Positions 50,403 to 59,132 of a DNA stretch of 64,000 nucleotides are shown one piece after another (position 1 is the first letter of the stretch; each line of letters opens with the position of its first letter). A program made the position numbers and the translations under genes. The notes under the pieces were generated by a model. The model ran no database searches. It had not been told where the DNA came from and worked only from the letters and a program-made list of their open reading frames with translations. The stretch lies in the NCBI RefSeq assembly GCF_030852425.1, contig NZ_NSDM01000014.1, positions 62,001 to 126,000 on the forward strand. The letters run 5' to 3'. The stretch comes from Saccharothrix longispora (GTDB lineage Bacteria > Actinomycetota > Actinomycetes > Mycobacteriales > Pseudonocardiaceae).

Positions 50403-50802
50403 GGCGTCACTCCCAGCGGAAGAGGATGCCCGCGACGGCGCACCCGACGACCGTCGTCGCGCCTAGGCTGACCAGGTGTGCCGGGTCGGTCGCGGCTCCC
50501 GCCCATGCCGCGGCCAACGCCTCGACCGAGGCGCCGAACGGGAGCCGCTCGCCGACCGTCGCGACCGCGGCAGGGACAACCGAGCGCCTGGACGGCGGGT
50601 ACTGGACCGGGGGACTCCTTCTCGGGCGGGGGCGGTACTGTTCCGGGTGCCCGGTCCGGTCGAGATGCGCGACCCGGCGGGGGCGGTGGTGTCGCCCGGC
50701 CCGCGCAGCAGCGGATGCTGTGGGGTGCCAGAACTCTGCACCGAGGCGCTGATCTGCGGCGATCGCGCACCACGCACTACAGGAGCGTGATCGTGTGGTG
50801 TG
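50403..50802. other. 400-base region without a gene
   Basis: The only item noticed is the second copy of a 26-base near-repeat (50718-50743; first copy 49070-49095), which sits about 60 bases before the start of the IS relic and may mark that element's left end. Confidence 0.4.
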
Positions 50803-51973
50803 GCGTCACGACTGCTGTACCTGATCTTCGTTCGATTCGGTGGCCGGCTGGTGCTTCTCAGCCGGTCCTCCGCGGCCAAGGACGTCGAACTGCTCGTGCT
50901 ACGACACGAAGTCGCCGTACCGCGCCAGCCACTCCCGCCCGCGGCTGGAGTGGGCCGATCGCGCAGTGCCCACCGCGTTGACACGGCACCCGCCACGGCT
51001 GCTGCGTGAGCACCGGTTGGCGACACGGGGCACCGTGCCGCGCCGGCACCGACGCCTGGTCGCGGAGAAGTGGACCTGACCGAACCGGACCGGGCGACCG
51101 CCGGTCGACGACACCACCGTGGCGTTGATCGAGCGGATGGCCCGGGAGAACGCCGCGTGGGGCTACCGACGCATTCAGGGTGAGCTGCTCAAGCTCGGCC
51201 ACCGGGTGGCCGCCTCGACCGTGCGCCGCGTGCTCGAGCACCTGCGAGTCCCACCCGCGCCCCGGCGCGACACCGACACCTCCTGGCGACGATTCCCGCA
51301 CGCGCAGACCGCGAGCATGCTGGCCTGCGACTTCTTCCACGTCGACTGCGCCACCACCCCCAAACGGATCTGCGTCTTCTTCGTGATGGAGGTCGCCACC
51401 CGCCACGTCCACATCCTCGGCACCACGGCCAACCCCGACGGCCTCCGGACCACCCGACAAGTCCGCAACCCGCTGATGGACCTCGGTGGCCAGGCCGACG
51501 ACGTCCGGTTCCTCATCCGTGACCGGGCCGGCCGGTTCACCACCTCGTTCGACACGGTCTTCTCCGACGCGGGCATCGAGGTCGTGAAGATCCCACCACG
51601 GTGCCCACGGGCCAACGCCCACGCCGAACGGTTCATCGGAACCGTCAGGCGAGAAGTCACCGACCGCCTGCTCGTCATCGACGAACACCACCTGCGGGCA
51701 GTGCTGAACCGCTACGCGGCCCACTACAGCCACCGCAGACCACACAGAGCACCGCAACTCGCACCACCACGACCGGACCAGCCGATCCCAGAACCGGGCC
51801 ACATCCCGGTACACCGCCGACCGGTCCTCGGCGGCCTGATCAACGAGTACGAACCCGCAGCAGCCCAACCGCAGGTCAGACCATGTGGCCGACTTCTGGC
51901 ACCCCACACCCTCGCCGCCATCGCGGACGACGTCCGCCGGATCGGCTTCCCGATCAGCGAGTCGCCCGCCTGA
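50803..51973 (+). mobile_element. Degenerate IS family B (DDE/rve transposase pseudogene)
   Basis: The transposase is recognisable from 'SRLLYLIFVRFGGRLVLLSRSSAAKDVELLVLRHEVAV' to 'RRPVLGGLINEYEPA', with 'ENAAWGYRRIQGELLKLGHRVAASTVRRVL' and the DDE region ('LACDFFHVDCA', 'IEVVKIPPRCPRANAHAERFIGT'). The N-terminal part is broken by frameshift(s) near 50930-50990 and by TGA 51077-51079 after 'AEKWT'. The 3' part stays open from 51119 to 51973 (284 residues). It is distinct from the family A copies at 59 and 62 kb and is not expected to move. Confidence 0.85.
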
Positions 51974-52045
51974 GCGCGGCCACAGCCCGAGGTCGCCCCG
52001 TCCTTCCGCCTGCGCACACCAGCCCGCCGGCCGACACCGGCCCGG

Positions 52046-52152
52046 AGCCAACCCCTACCGCGACCATCTGCGCGCCGCGCCGCCGATCCCGCGATTCCGG
52101 TCACCCACCTGCTCGCGGAGATTCGGGAATCGGGCTACACCAGCAGCGCCAA
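52046..52152 (+). pseudogene. Fragment of an IS21-type (IstA-like) transposase
   Basis: The sequence reads 'NPYRDHLRA' and, after a one-base shift, 'AIPVTHLLAEIRESGYTSSAN', the pattern found in IstA-type transposases (PYRDHLR.R...DPAIPVTQL..EI...GY.GS.N). It is cut off at 52156, where the left end of an IS family A copy begins. Confidence 0.5.
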
Positions 52153-52155
52153 CCC

Positions 52156-52399
52156 TGTACCTGCCGAGAACCCCATCCACGCAGGTGGAGAGCGTGCAAT
52201 GCCCAAAACCTCGAAGCGCTCGCGGGCACTACCGCCATCCACCGGGGTGTCGACCAGCACGGCACGATGACCGACTGTGCCGCTCCGACCGGCCTACCTC
52301 GGCGTGACCAACGCGTCCGCGCTGCTCCGCCTGCCGCCCATGAGCGGTCGGGACAAGGACGTGGAGATCCTGGCGCTACGCCACCAACTCGCGACCTGA
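52156..52399 (+). mobile_element. Left-end fragment of IS family A
   Basis: The fragment starts with TGTACCTGCCGA, matching the other left ends (GCGCCTGCCGA at 59134, GTGCCTGCCGA at 62513). It contains the conserved pre-ORF segment 'GACCAGCACGGCA-GATGACCG' and the first 40 codons of the transposase (GTG 52277: 'PLRPAYLGVTNASALLRLPPMSGRDKDVEILALRHQLAT'), then TGA at 52397-52399. The remainder of the element is gone. Confidence 0.8.
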
Positions 52400-52416
52400 T
52401 CGGGGAATGGTCGGCT

Positions 52417-55134
52417 TCAGCGGACCGTCCCCTTGACGTGGAGCCCGGCGGCCTCCACTCGCACATCCCTCGGGTAGTCCTCGCCGCGGACGGCGCTGAA
52501 CAGCGGTCCGGACCTGAACTGCACGGGGTGGTGGCCGGCCACGGCGGGCGTGTAGTGGCCCACGGGCAGGTCCACGAAGGTGAACCGGCCATCCGGCCCG
52601 CTGGTCGTGGCCGCGACCCGGGCACCGGTGTAGGCGTCGTGCAGCACCAACTCGGTGTTCGGCATCGGCTCCACGGCGTCCCCCGCCTGCAACCGGAGGG
52701 TGCCACCGGTGGTCCACGTCGGACCCGGGACCTTGGTGAACGCCCCGGCGAGCGGCGCACCCGCCCACACCGCACCGTCCCGCTCCCGTGGCCCGACCAA
52801 GCAGGAGGCGACGACGACGCCGTGATCGGGCGCCCCCTCCGGCATCGACGCCGACACCGTGCCCGTCCACGTCGAGCCCGGCGCCACCGGCACACCAGCA
52901 CCGGTGGTCGGGTCGAGCGGTCCCCACTCCGGGCCGTTGCCGACCTCGTAGATCATTCTCATGGTGCGGCAGAAGACGTGGGCCAGGATCGGCGCGCCGG
53001 TGTTGTTCGTGATCCGCACGGCGAGCTCGGGCCGGTCGGTCGGGGCGTAGGACGGTCGGGCGAACGCCAGTGAGACCTCCAGCCCGGACAGCGGCCGGAC
53101 CAGGCCGACCGTGTGGGTTGTCTCGCCGTTGCCGACGTCCACCAGTTCGACGTGGTCGAACGGCGCGACCCAGCCGGAGGCCCCGACGTGGATGCGGTAG
53201 ACGCCGACGGGGAGGGCGTCGAAGCGGAACCGGCCGGTGGTGTCGGTGTGGCCGTCGTACCAGCCGCCGGTCGAACCGCCGTCCGCGACCACCTGGGCCC
53301 CCACCAGTTCCTCGCCCGCGTCGAGCGCCCCGTCCCCGTCCGCGTCGGTGAACGCCCGGACGGAGAGGGGCGCAGTCGACCGGGTGATGGTGGCGCTCAG
53401 GTCGAACGACACCTCCCGGCCACCGGCGTGGACAGTGCCCGCCAGCCGCGTGACACCGCCCACCGACCAGAACGACGGCATGCCGACGATCGTCACCTCG
53501 TGCGACTGACCCGGCAGCAGGGCCGGCGCGGGCAGTCCGGACTCACCCGGCAGCAGCGCGCCCCACCGGGACCTGTCGTAGTCCAGGTCGGTGTCGGTGT
53601 GGGTGGTCGAGACGCCTGCGCGCACCGCCGGTCCGACCCCGGTGTTGGTGACCTTGACGCGCGCCGTGACCGGCTCGTCGCGGTGGTAGGACTGCTTGTC
53701 GAACGACGCCTCGACCCGGATGTCCTCGACCACCACCGGCTTGGCGACCGCCGGTCCGGCGACCGCGACCAGCCGCACCGTCCTGGTGGAGTCGGCCACG
53801 ACGTCGGCGGTGAACCAGGCGTTGCCGGTGGCGGCGTCCGCATGCGGACCGAGGACCAAGACGCGGGTCGCCCCCTTCGGCAGGCGCGCGAAGGAGAACT
53901 TGCCCGTTCGGTCGGTCACGGCCGATGCGGCGGCGAGCCCGGTGCGCTGGTCGAGCGCGACGACCTCGGCGTTGGCCAGGGCCGTCTCCCGACCGTTGGC
54001 CCGCAGCACGGCCGTACCGCCGAGCGCGCCGAAGGCGCCGTCCACGCGAGCCCGGGCGGAGGCGGAGCTGTAGCCGGTGGTGTTGCGCCCCGCGTTGCCG
54101 AACTCGCAGGCGATGGATACCTCACCGGCGGTCACGGCGTCGGCGGGCAGGGTCTCGGTGAGCACGAACGTTTTCGAACTGCCCCGGTAGAGGGTGACGC
54201 CGGAGCCGTCGGGAGCCAGCGCCGTGAAATCGGGATCCGCGGGCGTGATCAGGCCGGCACCGGTGTGGCAGACCGCGACGAGCCCGCGCAGGGTGGTGGT
54301 GCCGTTGTTGGTGAGGGTGATCCGGGCGGTGACGGGCTGGCCGGCCCGGTAGGCGGTGCCGTCGAAGGACGCGGTGGCGGCCAGGTGGGTGCGGACCGGT
54401 GGGACGAGCGGCAGGCGCAGGTCGTGTGTGCCACCTGCGGTGACGGTGAAGCGCGCCCCGGCCGCCGCGATCACGTCGGCATCCCCGCCGAACGAGTGCA
54501 CCAGGTAGGAGCCCGTCGGCACGTCACCGCCGAACGAGAACCCCCCGGTCGCGTCGGTGGTGGCGGCCAAGGTCGAGGACGGCGCGCCGCCGGAGGCGGA
54601 GACCTGTCGGTCGGCTACGCCCTCACCCCCGTCGAACCGGCCGTTGGCGTTGGCGTCGCGGTACACCACACCCGACACCGACCCCCGGGCCTGGCTCACC
54701 ACCGCCTGGTCCTCGGCCTCGTTGTCCCGGGGCGTCGGGTCCATGTCGGGTGCGTAGCGCGGCCCGGTGCTCACCCCCACCCGGAGCCGGGCCGTCGCCG
54801 ACCTCGGATCGGTTTGGTGGCCCACGACCCGTGCGGTCCAGGTGCCGCCCGGCTCGATGGTCGGCCCGGGCAAGGCGGTGAGCTGCTGTCCGCTGACGAA
54901 CAACCGCAGGTCACCGCTGGTCTGGAAGCGCACGTCGCGGGCGGGGACCGAGCCGTTGTTGCGCACCGTGACGGTGGCGCCCATCTCGGAGTCGGGCTCG
55001 TACCGCTCCTGGTCCAGCGTCGTGGTGATCGCCAGGTCCGCCCGGGCGGGCGCCGCCGCGTTCTCCTGCGCTCGCGCGATCGGACTCCCGGAGAGCGCCA
55101 AGGCGACCGTCACGACGGCCACGCGCAACAACAT
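52417..55134 (-). CDS. Large secreted surface protein with Ig/CARDB- and SdrD-B-like repeats
   Basis: The start is ATG 55134, set by an excellent AGGAGGAG site and a signal peptide ('LLRVAVVTVALALSGSPIARA'). The 905-residue protein alternates CARDB/Ig-like segments ('TLDQERYEPDSEMGATVTVRNNGSVPARDV', 'SFDGTAYRAGQPVTARITLTNNGTTTL', 'SFDKQSYHRDEPVTARVKVTNTG', 'AFARPSYAPTDRPELAVRITNNTG') with SdrD-B/prealbumin-like carboxypeptidase-regulatory segments. The latter include the calcium-loop-like 'DANANGRFDGGE' and 'DADGDGALDAGE' and 'DTTGRFRFDALPVGVY'. No sortase signal or membrane anchor is visible at the C-terminus, so it is probably secreted or held by non-covalent contacts. Adhesion or structural role inferred. 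Confidence 0.8.
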   Translation of the reverse strand: MLLRVAVVTVALALSGSPIARAQENAAAPARADLAITTTLDQERYEPDSEMGATVTVRNNGSVPARDVRFQTSGDLRLFVSGQQLTALPGPTIEPGGTWTARVVGHQTDPRSATARLRVGVSTGPRYAPDMDPTPRDNEAEDQAVVSQARGSVSGVVYRDANANGRFDGGEGVADRQVSASGGAPSSTLAATTDATGGFSFGGDVPTGSYLVHSFGGDADVIAAAGARFTVTAGGTHDLRLPLVPPVRTHLAATASFDGTAYRAGQPVTARITLTNNGTTTLRGLVAVCHTGAGLITPADPDFTALAPDGSGVTLYRGSSKTFVLTETLPADAVTAGEVSIACEFGNAGRNTTGYSSASARARVDGAFGALGGTAVLRANGRETALANAEVVALDQRTGLAAASAVTDRTGKFSFARLPKGATRVLVLGPHADAATGNAWFTADVVADSTRTVRLVAVAGPAVAKPVVVEDIRVEASFDKQSYHRDEPVTARVKVTNTGVGPAVRAGVSTTHTDTDLDYDRSRWGALLPGESGLPAPALLPGQSHEVTIVGMPSFWSVGGVTRLAGTVHAGGREVSFDLSATITRSTAPLSVRAFTDADGDGALDAGEELVGAQVVADGGSTGGWYDGHTDTTGRFRFDALPVGVYRIHVGASGWVAPFDHVELVDVGNGETTHTVGLVRPLSGLEVSLAFARPSYAPTDRPELAVRITNNTGAPILAHVFCRTMRMIYEVGNGPEWGPLDPTTGAGVPVAPGSTWTGTVSASMPEGAPDHGVVVASCLVGPRERDGAVWAGAPLAGAFTKVPGPTWTTGGTLRLQAGDAVEPMPNTELVLHDAYTGARVAATTSGPDGRFTFVDLPVGHYTPAVAGHHPVQFRSGPLFSAVRGEDYPRDVRVEAAGLHVKGTVR

Positions 55135-55198
55135 TTCTCCTCCTGCGGGTTTTGGGCGGGCTGTCCTCCCCGCGATCACGTGGAAGCGGCGGACCGGC

Positions 55199-55798
55199 TC
55201 AGGCCGGGACGGGGCCGAGGCAGACCGTTCGCTCGGGGGCCGGGTAGACCCGTGCGTTCTCGACCGAATCGGACGCGCAGGCGGCCTTGTCGGCAGTGCC
55301 GTCCACCACTTCGGTGACCCTGCGGTTCGCCTCGTCGCTGCCGCAGTCGACCTTCTTCTCCTCACCCAGGGAGATCGTGGGAATCGAGAAGCAGTCGCCT
55401 TCCGATGCGTTGAGCACCAGGCAGAGCTTGAACTCGTCCTCCTTGCCGCCGGTCTGCTCGTACGACGAGTACGACTCGGCCGGGCAGTCGGCGTCGGGAT
55501 CGTCCAGGTAGAGCCCGACCTCGTGGACGGCACCTCGGTCGCCGCAGTCGACCTTCTCGACCGTCGCGTGGAACTGGCCTCCACCCGTCTTGACGCAGTC
55601 ACCCGCGGCATAGGTGGGCGGAGCCGGGTTGAGGACCCGCGTCGCGATGATCGCGGCGACACCACCGATCACCGCGACCAGGACCACGCCCATCACGACG
55701 GTGAGGACCTTCTTCGTCCGCGATGAGAACTCGACCGGTTCGGGGGAGCCTGGCGCGACCGGGGCGTTGCCGGACGGGGGCGCGGTGGGGTTCGTCAT
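55199..55798 (-). CDS. Membrane-anchored Cys-rich extracytoplasmic protein (LppU-like)
   Basis: I start at ATG 55798 (MTNPTAPPSGN); an earlier ATG at 55846 adds a basic stretch without family character. The 199-residue protein has a Pro-rich cytoplasmic tail, one membrane helix ('VLTVVMGVVLVAVIGGVAAII', residues 32-52) and an extracytoplasmic part with two similar Cys-bearing units ('GDCVKTGG..VDCGDRGAVHEV' and 'GDCFSIP..VDCGSDEANRRVTEV'). This plan resembles the LppU/SCO3897-type proteins of actinomycetes. Role unknown. It precedes the secreted repeat protein gene on the same strand by 64 bases. Confidence 0.7.
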   Translation of the reverse strand: MTNPTAPPSGNAPVAPGSPEPVEFSSRTKKVLTVVMGVVLVAVIGGVAAIIATRVLNPAPPTYAAGDCVKTGGGQFHATVEKVDCGDRGAVHEVGLYLDDPDADCPAESYSSYEQTGGKEDEFKLCLVLNASEGDCFSIPTISLGEEKKVDCGSDEANRRVTEVVDGTADKAACASDSVENARVYPAPERTVCLGPVPA

Positions 55799-55958
55799 TC
55801 GAGGTGCTCGTATCCGCTCATCAACTCGGCGTCGACAACAAGGCACCCGGGCACCGACCGGGAAGTCGAACGCACCACTTCCTGCGGCTCGACCGGGCGC
55901 GGGTCATGTTAGGGAGAAGTGATGTGCGGTGGTGTCGTGTGAACGACCCTCATCGCCG

Positions 55959-56606
55959 CTAGAGCTCGTCGAGACCGACCAACCCGTCCTGGATGGCCCT
56001 CGCGAGCAGGGCGGCCTTCGTCGGTGCGCGCCGTCCGGCGTTGGCGTACTTGACGCGCACCCGGTCCAGGTAGGTGTCGACGGTCCTGGGCGTGATCCGC
56101 ATCCGTTCCGCGACGAGTTGCTTGGACTCGCACTGGAACCACTGGGTCAGCACCTCTCGCTCCCGGTCGGACAACCGGGGCCGCGCGGGCCTGTGGTCCG
56201 CGGCGATGGCCCCGGCGAGGGTGGGCGGCAGGTACGGGCGGCTGGACGCGGCGGCGATGGTCGCGGCCACGAGGTGCTCGTCCCCCTCGGTCTTGGTGAG
56301 GAAGGCGCTCACGCCGAGGTCGAGGCACGTCAGCGCGACCTCCTCGCTGTCCTGCATGGTGTAGACGACGACCTTGCGCCCGGCGTCGACGAGGCGGCGC
56401 ACCTCGCGCTGGTAGGGCGCCTCGCGGTCACCGACGTTCAGGTCCAGGACGACGACGTCGGCCCGGTCGCCGGGCGGTGTCCACGCGACGTCGACCGACG
56501 TACCCGCGGCGACCACCCGGACGGGCTGGTCGGCCTCGGCGTACCAGGCTCGCACCCCGGAGAGGATGGCCGGGTGGTCGTCCACCACGGTCACGGTGAT
56601 CGCCAT
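55959..56606 (-). CDS. NarL/LuxR-type response regulator
   Basis: This 215-residue protein starts at ATG 56606, overlapping the upstream gene by 16 bases. The receiver has 'VDDHPAILSGV', phospho-acceptor 'VVVLDLNVGDRE', 'VVVYTMQD' and 'FLTKTEGD' (Lys). The HTH reads 'LSDREREVLTQWFQCESKQLVAERM', 'PRTVDTYLDRVRVKYANAGR'. It closes an operon of two kinase-like genes. Confidence 0.93.
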   Translation of the reverse strand: MAITVTVVDDHPAILSGVRAWYAEADQPVRVVAAGTSVDVAWTPPGDRADVVVLDLNVGDREAPYQREVRRLVDAGRKVVVYTMQDSEEVALTCLDLGVSAFLTKTEGDEHLVAATIAAASSRPYLPPTLAGAIAADHRPARPRLSDREREVLTQWFQCESKQLVAERMRITPRTVDTYLDRVRVKYANAGRRAPTKAALLARAIQDGLVGLDEL

Positions 56607-57700
56607 GACGCCTCCAACCAGATCTGTCCGTCGGCGACGGACTCGACGACGGACACCTCGCCCCGGCCGGGCGGTGTGACGGGGAGGTCGGGGACGGCGC
56701 AGCGGACGCTCACCCGGACCCCGCCCGGCACGTGCAGCACGGTGACCCTCGCCTCGGACCGCGCCGTGACGAGCGCTTCGGCGATGGGGGCAAGCAGCTC
56801 CCGGCGCACCGGCTCGGGCACCTCCCCCGGCGTCCCGCGCACGGACAGGTGCACCGACGCGCCGTGTCGCTCGGCGACGTCGATGATCGCGCCCAGTTCG
56901 TGCACCACGCGGTCGGTCGCCCCGTCGCTCCGCCCCGCGTTGAGCAACCGGCGCATCCTGGCCGCCTCGACGGCGCACCGACGGCGCACGGATTCCGCGC
57001 GAGGGTCGAGCGTGCCGTCGGCGAGACCGGCGAGCAGCGGCACGGTGGTGTGGCGCAGGTCGGCGTAGCGCCGCTCGTGGTTGCGCGCTGCTGCGGCGGC
57101 GGCTTCCTCGCCGACGCGCAACCGCTCCTCGGCCCACGACGTCCTGGACGCGTCCTCGGCGATGGTCCGCACCAGACGCGCGCTGAGCGCGACCCCGAGC
57201 TGGAAACCGGCCACCGACACGAACGTCACGGCCATGTCGGCCAGGTCGGCCGCCGCACCACCGGCCACCACGGACCAGCCGATCAGGGTGACGTGCACGA
57301 TCAGAAACCCGGCGAACCAGCCGATGGCGAGGTCGTACAGCAACACGAGCCCGTACCAGCCGATCAGGCCGATCGACCAGTGCTCGGGAGGCAGAGCCGA
57401 GTGCGGCGGCAGCACCCCGGACACCACGACCGAGCAGCCGAGCAGCACCGCCAGACCGGTCCACCTGCCCCACCACGGGATGGCTCCCCGCCTGACCAGG
57501 ATGATCGCGCACGTCACGCCGAGCAGCGCGAGGACGCCGTACACCGCCAGTTCGGCACGGGAACCTGACGTGGGGTCCAGGGCCACGTCACCGTTCAGCC
57601 CGAACTGGACGGTGAGAGCGACGGTCGCCAGCACAACGGTGGTCATGGCCCGCAGACGGCGCTCGATGTGAGCCGGCCTACCCGGCGCCGCGTCAGCCAC
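56591..57700 (-). CDS. Histidine-kinase-like membrane protein with degenerate catalytic domain
   Basis: The start is GTG 57700, overlapping the upstream kinase gene by eight bases. The 369-residue protein has five to six membrane helices, then a coiled helical segment with 'YADLRHTTVPLLAGL' where kinases have HD, and a C-terminal region that should be an HATPase. The N-box reads 'EALVTARSEARV' rather than E..xNxxKH, and no DxGxG or GxGL motif is found. It therefore looks like a pseudokinase partner of the intact kinase at 57693-58907. It may sense or modulate rather than phosphorylate. Confidence 0.75.
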   Translation of the reverse strand: MADAAPGRPAHIERRLRAMTTVVLATVALTVQFGLNGDVALDPTSGSRAELAVYGVLALLGVTCAIILVRRGAIPWWGRWTGLAVLLGCSVVVSGVLPPHSALPPEHWSIGLIGWYGLVLLYDLAIGWFAGFLIVHVTLIGWSVVAGGAAADLADMAVTFVSVAGFQLGVALSARLVRTIAEDASRTSWAEERLRVGEEAAAAAARNHERRYADLRHTTVPLLAGLADGTLDPRAESVRRRCAVEAARMRRLLNAGRSDGATDRVVHELGAIIDVAERHGASVHLSVRGTPGEVPEPVRRELLAPIAEALVTARSEARVTVLHVPGGVRVSVRCAVPDLPVTPPGRGEVSVVESVADGQIWLEASWRSP

Positions 57701-58907
57701 GCGCCCACGTCCACTCGACCGTGGTACCGCGTCCGGGGGCGGACCGCACGTGGACCTCACCGCACGCGGTGATCATCCTGGCACGGACCGACTCGGCCAA
57801 CCCGCGGCGGTGCGCGGGGACCTGGCTCGGCTCGAACCCCCGCCCGCGGTCGGACAAGCGGACCACCACCAGCCCGTCGCGGTCGTGCCCGGTGAGCGTC
57901 GGGTCGAGGTCGCCTGCGTGCCGGTGGACGTTGCTCAGCGCTTCGCGCACCCCGTGGTAGATCGCGTACGCGGGCTTCGACGGGACGATCAGCGGGCACT
58001 GGACGTCGGTGTGGACGGTGAGCCCCGGGTACGCGGTCAGCGATGTAAGCAGGTCCCCCAGGTCGACGTCCCGGTCGGTCACCGGCGCGTACGACGTCAG
58101 CACCTGGAGGTCGTGGCGCGCCGCGGCGGGCAGCCAGTCGAAATCACCGGTCGTCCCGGTGGACACCATGAGCAACGTCGTGCTCGCGGTGTCGTGCAGC
58201 ATCGCCAGGTACGCCCGATCGGCTTCGCGCTGGGCCCGCGCGGCCGCCACGGCGATCCTGCGCCGCTCGGTCCGGCGGACCAGGTGGTCGCACAGCCGGG
58301 CGGCGCGTCGCACCAGCAGCAGCCCCGAGCAGGACAAGATCGCCTGCACCAGCGGGTGCCAAACACCCGGCGCCGACACGACGCCCCCGGCGAGCAGGCA
58401 ACCCACCACGTAGGCGGCGATCGCAGCGCCGGCGAGGACGTGGCCGGCCCACGGCCGGTCGGGCCACTCGAAGTAGCAGGTCACCGCCGTGATCGAGACG
58501 ATGGCGAACAACCAGCCGCTGATCGGCTGAGGGCCGAGCAGGACCTGGCTGAGGCCGACCGCGGCGGAGAGCACCGCGCTCGCGATCAGGAACACGGCCG
58601 GTGCGGTGGTGCGCCACCGGCTCTGCGCACACGGCAGGGCGGTCGCGGCGACCACGATCACCACGGCGACGTGGTCGTCACCGGCGTGCCCGACCAAGCC
58701 GAGCACGCCGCACAGACCGACCACAGCGGCCCGCAGCAACGGCGCGAAGCGCGAAACGGCTTCCTCGAGGTGACGTTCACAGGAACCACCAGCTCGGGGG
58801 CCCCGGTCGCGTCGTGCTCCCCCCGTTCCGCCATCGTCCGCCGACCGCGGCACCGAGCGGTCTGTCGCACTCCCAGGCACGGAGGGGAAACTATCAAAGG
58901 CGGTCAT
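57693..58907 (-). CDS. DesK-like sensor histidine kinase
   Basis: The start is ATG 58907; GTG 58880, seven bases after a TAGTTT hexamer, is a leaderless alternative. The protein of about 404 residues has an N-terminal membrane domain with about six helices, HisKA_3 with 'YLAMLHDTASTTLL' and an HATPase with N-box 'EALSNVHRHAGD' and 'DRGRGFEPSQV...GLAESVRARM'. It is intact. It heads an operon with a degenerate kinase-like gene and the response regulator, all with overlapping ends. Confidence 0.88.
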   Translation of the reverse strand: MTAFDSFPSVPGSATDRSVPRSADDGGTGGARRDRGPRAGGSCERHLEEAVSRFAPLLRAAVVGLCGVLGLVGHAGDDHVAVVIVVAATALPCAQSRWRTTAPAVFLIASAVLSAAVGLSQVLLGPQPISGWLFAIVSITAVTCYFEWPDRPWAGHVLAGAAIAAYVVGCLLAGGVVSAPGVWHPLVQAILSCSGLLLVRRAARLCDHLVRRTERRRIAVAAARAQREADRAYLAMLHDTASTTLLMVSTGTTGDFDWLPAAARHDLQVLTSYAPVTDRDVDLGDLLTSLTAYPGLTVHTDVQCPLIVPSKPAYAIYHGVREALSNVHRHAGDLDPTLTGHDRDGLVVVRLSDRGRGFEPSQVPAHRRGLAESVRARMITACGEVHVRSAPGRGTTVEWTWARG

Positions 58908-58982
58908 GCAAACCGGCACGTCCGAACGCCCCGACGCGGGACGGGAAGATCCGCGCGCCGCCGCGAAACGGTCCGAAGTCGG

Positions 58983-59117
58983 TCAGTGCTCCTCGTAGTG
59001 CTCGCCGTGCACGGCGTGGCGGTGGCCATCGTGCACGTAGTCGATGTGCGAGACGGCCACGTGGCCGCAGCCCTCACCGTGGGCATGATCGATGTATTCG
59101 AGGTATGCGGGGATCAT
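58983..59117 (-). CDS. Very small histidine-rich protein
   Basis: This 44-residue protein is read from ATG 59117: 'MIPAYLEYIDHAHGEGCGH' followed by 'VAVSHIDYVHDGHRHAVHGEH' and a Glu/His tail. Ten His and one Cys form a metal-binding pattern seen in small actinobacterial proteins often labelled zinc-transport related; the label is unproven. The first residues differ from the usual Met-Ser-Asp-type start, and the left end of an IS copy lies only about 16 bases upstream (59133), so the native 5' end may have been replaced. Confidence 0.6.
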   Translation of the reverse strand: MIPAYLEYIDHAHGEGCGHVAVSHIDYVHDGHRHAVHGEHYEEH

Positions 59118-59132
59118 CCACTCGTATGCCGC

